Positions 55,891 through 64,000 of a stretch of DNA of 64,000 nt are shown here, in pieces (the first letter of the stretch is position 1; each line of letters begins with the position of its first letter). This DNA is from Papilionanthe hookeriana x Papilionanthe teres (Eukaryota; Streptophyta; Magnoliopsida; Asparagales; Orchidaceae): positions 63,424,197-63,488,196 of the forward strand of contig CM040421.1 in the NCBI GenBank assembly GCA_022702705.1, in the 5' to 3' direction. Below the pieces are notes generated by a model that did not search any database, was not told the origin of the DNA, and saw only the letters and a program-made list of their open reading frames with translations. A program made the translations under genes and the position numbers.

Positions 55891-56677
55891 GTTCATTGTA
55901 TTTTGGCTCTTTTCAACTGTCTCGTCGTCGGCGGCTTGATCTCGTCGTCGGCGGGCTTCTAGAAGATGGGCTAACCGAGCCGATCTTGTTGTCGGCGGGC
56001 TCGATCTCACCGTCAGCAGGCTCCTTATAATATATTCAAAAACATTCGGGAAAAACTCGCCGTCGGTGGCCTAAATCTCGCCGTCAGCGGGACAGTTCAA
56101 TTTTTATAAAATTGAGTCCTTTTTTCTCCAAATCTGCTTCTTTTGTGCTTTTTGCTTTCAGTACTTATAAATCTTCATTCCTGCAATAAAACAAGGAAAA
56201 TACCTTTCTTTAAAGTGCAATTTCATATAAAATTGGTATGAAATTCTTAATATATTTTCTAGTGATCAAATTCCCCCAAACTTAACTATTACTTGTCCTC
56301 AAGTAATTTAGGTACTATATAAAAGTAAGTAATTATTTGTAGTAAAGTTTTAATTCAGAAATACTATGAATTAGATTTAAATAAGTATTATAGTAAAGTT
56401 TAATAGAAATATTTTTAAAATAATTAAATTAATTTTATAGATATAAGGCTATTTAGTTTTCAAGTTTAAGATTTCTAGTCATCTATTTATTTGAAGAATG
56501 ACTATACTTTTCAATATTAAATTGCTTAAGATATTTAGATGATTGGAATTTCATGAAACACAACTTAGTAAAAGACTAATCCATATATATAAGTTCAGAA
56601 ATGTAATTGAAGTTTACCAATTAGGTTGATTCAAATGAAGTCAATTTTTGATAAGGCATTTCCTAAGCTCTCTCCTC

Positions 56678-56770
<93 letters not shown>

Positions 56771-57649
56771 ATATATTCTTTCTGGATTGATTTTCAATCC
56801 CTTTTTCTTTTTTTCTTTTTTTTTTAAGTGAGGATCACTATTTTTGGCTAACATTGTTAATAATTTTGAACTTCAATTTCCTCTTTCTAAATTTGAAACT
56901 GGAAACATTTACTTCTCTTATATGTATTTCAAAGTTTTTACTTTATTGAGTTTCAATCTTTTCTTTCTCAATTAAATACTTAAGAATTTTATATTTGAAA
57001 ATATAGTTTTCTTTATTTTAAATAGTTAACTATATTCTTATACTTTTAAACTAAATTTGTTAATCTATAAAATTAGTTAATCATTAAAAGTATTTCTTTT
57101 AACTTTCTATAAAATTAGTTAATCAATTCTAGTTTACTGAATTAAAATTACTTCAGAAAATCATTTTATAATAATTTTGAAAATATAAATTGAGAACAAT
57201 TTAATAATTAAATTTGTATTTTTCCCTTCCCCAAACTTAAATTTTTCTATCTATCTACATAGGGTGAAAAGGAAATAAACTCTAATATTTAAATCATACC
57301 TTCGAGCTTTAGGTATTTCTTCTTTTTGAAGTTCTGCAGATTTTTTCCATTACTTAATTAACCTGTACTGTTAGTATTTTTCTATACACTAAATATTAAA
57401 GAAAGTACTGGGTAAAGAAGTTTAACACAATACTACCACATTTTATACTAACATACTATACTACATCCACATACATTTAATAATTCAATCCAAAGTTACA
57501 ATAGCAGTCTAAAAACATTAAAAATTTAAAAACTGTCTAAATTTAAAAACAATATTAAAACAATCTACACTACATCATAATCAAACTTATAAACTAAAAC
57601 ATCAATACTAAAATGTAAAACAACAAACAAACAATAACAACATCAGAAT
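55891..57649 (-). repeat. Left arm of the 3.6-kb inverted repeat
   Basis: 1,759 bp, reverse complement of 57685-59466. On the minus strand it has the polypurine tract (56283-56269) and an LTR start TGATC at 56268. The arms differ at many scattered positions, often C against T in the GC-rich part, and in the length of the (TA)n tract (56682-56768). Confidence 0.9.
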
Positions 57650-57684
57650 ATAACAAACAATAACAACAAACAATATAGTTATAG
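57650..57684. repeat. 35-bp spacer of the inverted repeat
   Basis: AT-rich spacer between the paired CATCAGAAT and ATTCTGATG. It contains further AACAAACAATAAC words. Confidence 0.85.
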
Positions 57685-58565
57685 ATTCTGATGTTGTTAT
57701 TATTTGTTTGTTGTTTTACATTTTAGTATTGATGTTTTAGTTTATAAGTTTGATTATGATGTAGTGTAGATTGTTTTAATATTGTTGTTAAATATAGACA
57801 GTTTTTAAATTTTTAATGTCTTTAGACTGTTATTGTAAATTTAGATTGAATTATTAAATGTATGTGGATGTAGTATGGTATGTTAGTATAAAATGTGGTA
57901 GTATTGTGTTAAACTTCTTTACCCAGCACTTTCTTTAATATTTGGTGTATAGGAAAATACTAACAAGACAAGTTAATTAAGTAATGGAAAAAGCTCGCGA
58001 ACTTCGAAAAGAAGAAATACCTAAAGCTCGAAGGTATGATTTAAATATTAGAGTTTATTTCCTTTTCACCCTATGTAGATAGATAGAAAAATTTAAGTTT
58101 GGGAGGGAAAAATACAAATTTAATTATTAAATTGTTCTCAATTTTTATTTTCAAAATTATTATAAAATGATTTTCTGAAGTAATTTTAATTCAGTAAACT
58201 AGAATTGATTAAATAATTTTATAGAAAGTTAAAAGAAATACTTTTAATGATTAACTAATTTTATAGATTAACAAATTTAGTTTAAAAGTATAAGAATATA
58301 GTTAACTATTTAAAATAAAGAAAACTATATTTTCAAATATAAAATTCTTAAGTATTTAATTGAGAAATAAAAGATTAAAACTCAATAAAGGAAAAACTTT
58401 GAAATACATATAAGAGAAGTAAATGTTTCCAGTTTCAAATTTAGAAAGAGGAAATTGAAGTTCAAAAGTATTAACAGGCTAACCAAAAATAGTGATCCTC
58501 ACTTAAAAAAAAAGAAAGTAAAGAAAAAGGGATTGAAAATCAATCCAGAAAAGAAAAAAATAAAA

Positions 58566-58640
<75 letters not shown>

Positions 58641-59466
58641 TGAGGAGAAGTTTCGAGGAGTTGTCTTATCGAAAATCGGCTTCATTTGAATCAACCTAAA
58701 GGATAAACTTCAATTACCTTTCGAACTTATATATATGGATTAGTTTTTACTAAGTTGTGTTTTCATGAAATTCCAATCATCTAAATATCTTAAGCAATTT
58801 AGTATTGATAAGTTTAGTCATTCTTGAAATAAATAGAAGACTAGAAATCTTTAACTTGAAAACTAAATAGCCTTATATCTATAAAATTAATTTAATTATT
58901 TTAAAAATATTTCTATTAAACTTTACTATATTACTTATTTAAATCTAATTCATAGTATTTATGAATTAAAACTTTACTACAAATTCACTTACTTTTATAT
59001 AGTACCTAAATTACTTGAGGACAAGTAATAGTTAAGTTTGGGGGAATTTGATCTCTAAAAAATATATTAAGAATTTCATACCAATTTTATATAAAATTGC
59101 ACTTTAAAGAAAGGTAATTTCTTCGTTTTATTGTAGGAATGAAGATTTATAAGTACTGAAAGCAAAAAATACAAAAGAAGCGGATTTGGAGCAAAAAGGA
59201 CTCAATTTTATAAAAATTGAACTGTCTCGCCGACTGCAAGATTTAGGCCACGTACGGCGAGTTTTTCCCAAAAGTTTTTGAATATATTATAAGGAGCCCG
59301 CTGACGGCGAGATCGAGCCTGCCGACAGCGAGATCGGCGCGGTTAGCCCATCTTCTAAAAGCCCGCCGACGGCGAGATCAAGCCGCCGACGGCGAGATCA
59401 AGCCGCCGACGGCGAGATCAAGCCGCCGACGGCGAGACAGTTGAAAAGAGCCAAAATACAATGAAC
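57685..59466 (+). repeat. Right arm of the 3.6-kb inverted repeat
   Basis: 1,782 bp in plus orientation, with a (TA)n tract at 58570-58638, a polypurine tract AAGTTTGGGGGAAT before 59049, and the LTR start. It extends into the LTR up to TACAATGAAC, where the left arm ends. Confidence 0.9.
59360..59438. repeat. 20-bp GC-rich tandem repeat in U3 of Athila-2
   Basis: Unit AGCCGCCGACGGCGAGATCA, four near-identical copies. The left arm (55905-55950) has only two. It occupies the same U3 position as GGCGCCTAGGCGCC in Athila-1. Confidence 0.9.
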
Positions 59467-59519
59467 CTGGATGCTTTTTGAAGAGGTGATTAAGTGCCAT
59501 TTGGAGATTTGACCCCTTC

Positions 59520-59527
59520 TATAAATA
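59520..59527 (+). promoter_or_regulatory. TATA box of the Athila-2 LTR
   Basis: TATAAATA in CTTCTATAAATAAAAATG, at the same relative place as in the Athila-1 LTRs. Confidence 0.7.
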
Positions 59528-60637
59528 AAAATGAGTTCTAGTCAGTTGTGTGTCATTTTGTGTGTCATTAGAGTGTCAGTTTTTTTCATTTGTGTGAAAG
59601 TTAAGAGTCTTTGAGTGAGTGTTTAGCGTTTTGGTGTGCTGTACTGGAAGGAAGAGTCAAAGGAACTTCAAGAATCTGCTTGGGGAGAAGAATTGAGATA
59701 AGTGCATTTGTTATTTGTTTGTTAACTTTAATGAAATCCATGCTTTTTGTTATTTTTCCCATGCTTTATGAGTAGTTTCCTTAGTCTTTCTCCTTGTTAT
59801 TGAGATTACGTAAAATGATGAATTAAAGTAATTGTGCCTAAAATATGAAAATAGAAATTGTGCTAATCTTTAACTTAAATCTTAATTTACTTTCAATATG
59901 GCCAATTGATTTGTTAACATATGTTGAAATATCAACTATAGTAAAGATTACATCCAAGATTCAGGGAAGTCAAAAGCCTTGGAAGGAGGGTGCAAATAAA
60001 TTGGGAAATATTAACCATTGGGCGTAGAATTAGACATTTTATTGTGACAGACTAAAATATTCAATTTGGTCTTATTGTTTGAGAGCTGAAGTGTAGATGT
60101 TAGCCCTCAGGCGAGGGGAACGTGGGAGCTCTGAAGTGGCAGTCGGTATCCTCCCGACCTAGCCGCGGAATCGGTAATCAAACATAAGATTAGTCAATAT
60201 TCTTTACACCTAGACCAAAGGGTAAAGAATAGGAATGCTCCTATTTGGCACAATACAATTAAAAACTTATTTAATTCTTCATTCACTTAATTCTCTAAAA
60301 CAAGGAGAAGATACTTTTCTGAAATCTTATATTCAACCTTAAGCATTAGTTTATTTTAGTTAAAGTATTCTTAATTTCCGTATACTAGAATAGTAAGTAA
60401 GTTTAATTTAAATTGTCTTTGAAATTTGCTAACTTCCCTGTGGGATCGATATCTTGGACTCCATTAGAGCCCTATTTTACTTGATAACGATACGTATACT
60501 TGCGTAGTATCCACAATATAAATCATAAATTCCATAACAGAATCATCAGTATATATATTCAGTGCGGGATCAAGTTTTTGGTGTCGTTGCTAATTTTCAT
60601 ATCATAGTTGTAAGTATAAATATCGAAAAGTGGGTCA

Positions 60638-61683
60638 AGTAGTATCTTGATCGCGTGTTGCTCCTGTAGCTGAGGTTCACATTTCATGCTTAAGTTTCTC
60701 CATCTGAGAATGTAGTCGACCAAAGTCTCGTCGGGCTTCCGCCACTCCACGATGAGATCTCTTATGGTAACATGATGTCGGGCACCGGCGAATCTTTTCA
60801 CGAATATATTTTCCATTTCTGCAAAAGTCTTTACTGATCCATTGGGAAGCTCGACATACTAATCAAATGCTATTCCTGACAGGCTGCTGACAAACTGACG
60901 AAACAACAGAGCTTCACTTCCTCATGTGTTGCAACAACTAGCTCTGAAGTGTGAGATGTGCTGGCGAGGATTTCATGTCCTGTCCAACGTCTTAAAAGTC
61001 AGAGACACCAAGCCTTTGAGGTATGACACGGCATCGAACTCTTCCGGGTAGGGTCTACCCTTTGAAACTGATGCTCCACCTTTGAACTGAGCCAAGGCCT
61101 CCCGAACTTATTGCTCGACCATCTATTTAATGTCCTTCTCTAGTGGGCTTGGAGTCGGTTCTCTTCTCGGTGATTCGTCTTCATTGGCTGAAGCGACTTC
61201 TCTTCTTTCATCAGCAATGTGTATGATCTCGGGCTGGTTAATCTCTGGAGATATTGTGGGACTTGACTGTGATTGCCCGTGGAGTGTAGCCATGGCGGTC
61301 ATGGCGGCGGTCATCTCCACTATTTTCTTCTCCAGACAGCTAATCTGTTCATCTCTTGTCAGGATGGTCCTTCAAAGCTCATCTGCGTTGTTATCCTCAC
61401 TAGGAGCCTTGCGCGCAGATGATGTGGAACCAGTTTCAACCATATTAATTTCCATGAATTCTTCGTCCATGTAATCTGAAAAGGAGTAATACTCATCATC
61501 AATATCCAACCCTCGTTGTTTGGCTAACTCAAAAATTTCTGCTCGGAGCTTTCAAACTTTATCAACAACTGTTTTATTTCTAGTCAATTTTAAATATGTA
61601 GACTTCCCTGGATTGTCACTTTCTGTGCAACTGATTCAGAATCAACGGCGGTAGTGGCAACAAGAATATCGGACTCATGATCA
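60638..61683 (-). pseudogene. gag: Ogre-1 ORF1 end and gag N-terminal part
   Basis: Minus-strand frame matching Ogre-2 ORF1/gag: DEEFMEINMVETGS, LEKKIVEMTAAMTAM, PLEKDIK-stop-MVEQ-stop-VREALA, EEFDAVSYLKG, NPRQHISHFRASCC, LFRQFVSSLSGIAFD, MENIFVKRFAGARHH and LVDYILRWRNLSMKCEPQL. It ends near 60638, just after EQHAIKILL, where Athila-2 begins. Stops are frequent. The VEQ-stop-VREAL stop is shared in position with Ogre-2 (TAA here, TAG there). The upstream end is cut at about 61683, next to LTR sequence, so ORF1 start, leader and primer site are lost. Confidence 0.85.
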
Positions 61684-61687
61684 TTTT

Positions 61688-63960
61688 TTTTCATTTGTGA
61701 TTAAATTTTGAGTTGTTTTATATTTTTGAATGTTGTGGCGGTGAATTTTATCTTGTCTTGAATTATAATTTTGATTTTGGTTTTTTTTTTATGGCTATCC
61801 TAAAATTTTCAATTTTCATGCAGGGCAACATTGTTGTTTAACATGCAAATTTTTAAGGAAATAAAGTGCAGTAGAGTTCAAGTAAGTAAATTGCAATAAA
61901 ATAAAAACATACCTGGTAGGTCTTCCCGTCATCTCCACCTAAAACTTTAGTATTCTTTGTAATAAACATTTATAATTTACAAGAAAGTAAAACCTATGTA
62001 TATGTTCGTCATAAGCTTAGAAAGACCTAAGTCATAACCTAGTGGGTCCTAATCATTTATTTGAGAGATATATTTCATTTAATAGATATAATAGGTGCAG
62101 TAGTCCTACAAGGTGCCCAGAAGACTTGTGAAAAGATCCAAGAGAGACCTAGATATTTCACAATACTTTTGAGCTTCCTTGAGGTCTTTTTGGACTTATC
62201 ATAGTTATTAAATCATAGTTATTAAATTATTTATCTGTTTCATACCCTTATGCTCAGTGCTCCAATATTTTAATCATCCCGAAAGGTGGGATAATTATCA
62301 TTTGATATTTCACTTAGGAATTATGTGGGTGGACTTTTAGAGGCAAACTTAACTTATGGATGATTTAATCAAATTTTGATAGGCTTGTAATGTTTCAAAA
62401 GTAGTTTAAAATTAACTATGTTTTCTTTTCGAATTCTTATTAGTTAATTCCTTTGATTAAGCCTATCTCAATACTAAGCCCTTAAGATTTTAGTATGTAT
62501 TTTTATGTCTTAAAAAAGGAAGTTAAATGACCTTCATGATTATGATTCTTATTAAAAATATTGAATTATCATTTAAACATCAAATGAAGGGTTATTAAAT
62601 TTGCGGAATATTAACTTCCAAAATCACCTCTAACCTTAAGGCTATTTTAATTTAATTTTCTTCCAAGTTATGATGATTAATTAAATCATAAATTTTGTCT
62701 TTTAATGTGGCAAAATGAAATGAGTTTCTACCACTTACCATTCTATATTTCGAACATCTAATCATAATAATTAAACTCATTTATTGCCCTTTCCCATTTC
62801 AATTAAGCTTAAATATTGATTTAAGGATAAATTTTTCCAAAACTATAATTTTAACTCTAAAGGCCTTTATCACTTCATAATTCATTAAATTTAACACAAA
62901 TGACTTTAAAATTTTTATGTGACCACACTTATGAGTTAATTAAAATATTAGAGGAGAAAATGTGATTTGAGTGAAATTGAACTCAAATGTGGATCAATTT
63001 GAGCATGGATTTGGTTTATATTGGCATTGAAGATGTTGAATTAAAGTTTGGAATTGAAATTTGGCAATATTGGGGTCAAGTGGGTAGACATTGCGTTTAA
63101 TTTGGGCTCTTTTGGGTTAAATGGGTCAAATTGGGGCTTTTAGTTAAATTGGGCTAAATTGGCAAAATTAGGTCATGTGGTAGTTGAGAGAAATGAAATT
63201 GGGAATATTTGGGAGGCTTTGGGAATTTATGGGAATTTTTGAAATTTTTGGCTAAGAGGGGCATTTTGGTCTTTTTCTGTATTTTTGGAAAATTTGGCAA
63301 TTTTGGGTAATTTTGGTTAATTTGAGTGGTAAGGAGTATTTTGGAATGATTTTTGAAGAATTATGGGTAATTTGGGTGATTTTGGAAATTTTGGGGGATT
63401 TTAGGGTTTTTGGGGGTATTTTGGGTAGGTTTATGGTTATTTTGGGGCAAAAGGGTTAGAAATTTTTTGGAAAATTGGGATTGGTTAAAAATGAGTAATA
63501 TGGCATTGTTTAGGTTGAGCCATGTACCAAGGGTCACCCTCATTTGGTCCTCTATGTGTTGGTACTAGCCAAACCCTAACTTGAGGCTAAGGGCTTGGGT
63601 AAACCACTTACATGAGTTTCCAAAGATTTAGGGGATCAAAGGTGATGTACCTTGTTTAGGGTTGTGAGTGTGTAATGTAAGTGTGGAGTAAGCTCCAGAA
63701 CCCCCAGAGTACATCCTAAGGTCTGACCAACTATAGGAGACTTCCCTTGGGCTTCCTTATGCTTGGTCTCTTCCTACCAAAAGCTGGAGGTCAGGCCTTA
63801 AGCATATGAAAACTCCCAGTGAAGTGAGAAAAGTTTGAATTTCTAAAGGGGGAAAGAGTTCCATGGCTAGTCTTCTAAGAAAGTCACCAGGAGAGTCCTA
63901 TGGCTAGACCCTAGGTTATTCTAAAGACAGACTAGACCTCAACCAAAAGTGAGGTCAACA
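61688..63960 (-). mobile_element. Ogre-type LTR, probably the right LTR of Ogre-1, internally deleted
   Basis: 61688-62965 matches the Ogre-1 left LTR at 12140-13340, and 62966-63960 matches 16457-17456, so about 3.1 kb is missing between them. It ends AAAAGTGAGGTCAACA at 63960. It begins about 1 kb inside the LTR, directly against gag, which means a second deletion removed the LTR end, primer site and ORF1 start. Since the bases after 63960 are purine-rich on the minus strand, it could instead be the 3' LTR of another minus element to the right. Confidence 0.65.
63392..63425 (+). other. Candidate G-quadruplex in the right Ogre LTR
   Basis: G-runs at 63392-63396, 63404-63406, 63412-63416 and 63423-63425 with loops of 7, 5 and 6 bases. 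It lies in the same G-rich LTR region as 16923-16952 in the left LTR. Confidence 0.55.
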
Positions 63961-64000
63961 GTCACTACAATTATCTTTTCTTTCAGTGGATTCCCCATCT
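63961..64000. other. Flank after the right LTR
   Basis: Forty bases. On the minus strand they include GAAAGAAAAGATAA, which may be a polypurine tract of a further element. Too short to tell. Confidence 0.3.

Larger units (their letters stand above)
59049..60572 (+). repeat. Athila-2 LTR
   Basis: Starts TGATCTCTAAAAAATA after a polypurine tract and ends ..GGGATCA before TTTTTGGTGTCGTTGCT (60574-60590), a worn form of the Athila tRNA-Asp primer site. 1,524 bp, same layout as the Athila-1 LTR: AT-rich start, GC-rich repeat cassette, TATA box, AT-rich end. Internal-type DNA lies on both sides, so it is not a simple solo LTR. Confidence 0.85.
55891..60637. mobile_element. Athila-2: rearranged Athila-type element in Ogre-1
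   Basis: It lies between Ogre-1 integrase (ends 55889) and gag (resumes about 60638). It consists of an inverted 1.76-kb copy of internal 3' DNA plus 378 bp of LTR, a 35-bp spacer, the same segment in plus orientation, the rest of a 1.5-kb LTR, a primer-like site and about 50 bp of leader. No coding region remains. About 3.9 kb of Ogre-1 expected between gag and integrase is missing, so insertion was accompanied by loss. No target duplication was found. Confidence 0.8.

Noticed and set aside
55891..59466. Palindrome as a fold-back sequencing or assembly artefact
   Set aside because: The arms differ at many bases, in (TA)n length and in tandem copy number, which a fold-back read would not show. 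Raw reads were not available, so this is not excluded outright.
60573..60637. 60559-60816 minus frame as a complete small protein
   Set aside because: It is Ogre-1 gag up to about 60638; the rest is Athila-2 leader read by chance.
1..64000. tRNA, rRNA or other structural RNA genes
   Set aside because: None was recognised on reading. The only tRNA-related words are primer-binding sites.

Overview
The window is repetitive plant nuclear DNA. Every recognisable coding segment belongs to a retrotransposon, and no single-copy host gene was recognised. The host is an angiosperm-like plant: there are Ty3/gypsy elements of the Tat/Ogre type (very long LTRs, tRNA-Arg-type primer site, second RNase H) and of the Athila type (tRNA-Asp-type primer site, LTRs beginning TGATC), plus a remnant of a plant LINE. 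The species cannot be told from the sequence.

Layout: (1) 1-5920 is an Ogre-like LTR in minus orientation, swollen by three minisatellites of 76-82, 74 and 80 bp. (2) 6126-7662 is a plus-oriented fragment of the same LTR family. (3) 7795-8855 is a decayed LINE end (minus), followed by unassigned AT-rich DNA to about 11080. (4) 'Ogre-1' (minus) covers the left LTR (about 11080-17456), a minisatellite 3'UTR and the 3' part of an extra ORF (19427-20285). It resumes at 54158-55889 (rest of that ORF, integrase), 60638-61683 (gag) and probably 61688-63960 (right LTR). (5) 'Athila-1' (plus, 20286-54152, target duplication CTACA) sits inside the extra ORF of Ogre-1. (6) 'Ogre-2' (minus, 30959-52839, 21.9 kb, LTRs of about 5.3 kb, target duplication CCCCT) sits inside the 3' LTR of Athila-1. 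(7) 'Athila-2' (55891-60637) interrupts Ogre-1 between gag and integrase; it holds a 3.6-kb inverted repeat and one nearly full LTR. The order of events is therefore Ogre-1, then Athila-1, then Ogre-2; Athila-2 also came after Ogre-1.

The standout is the extra ORF of the two Ogre-type elements. Downstream of integrase, in the same sense as gag-pol, both carry an intronless ORF. Its C-terminal half is an AlkB-family 2-oxoglutarate/Fe(II) oxygenase that resembles the plant ALKBH9/ALKBH10 m6A RNA demethylases. The HxD pair, the distal His and the downstream Arg residues are visible in both copies. This suggests a retrotransposon lineage that carries its own RNA demethylase. All copies here are broken by stops or frameshifts, mostly of the C-to-T type, so none looks active now.

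Other notable points are unrelated minisatellites at the same 3'UTR position in the two Ogres, a W-box-rich array in a U3 region, a telo-box array, GC-rich palindromes in the Athila-1 promoter region that recur inside the element, a primer-site leader complementary to the polypurine-tract flank, a missing protease in Ogre-2 and a missing reverse transcriptase core in Athila-1.
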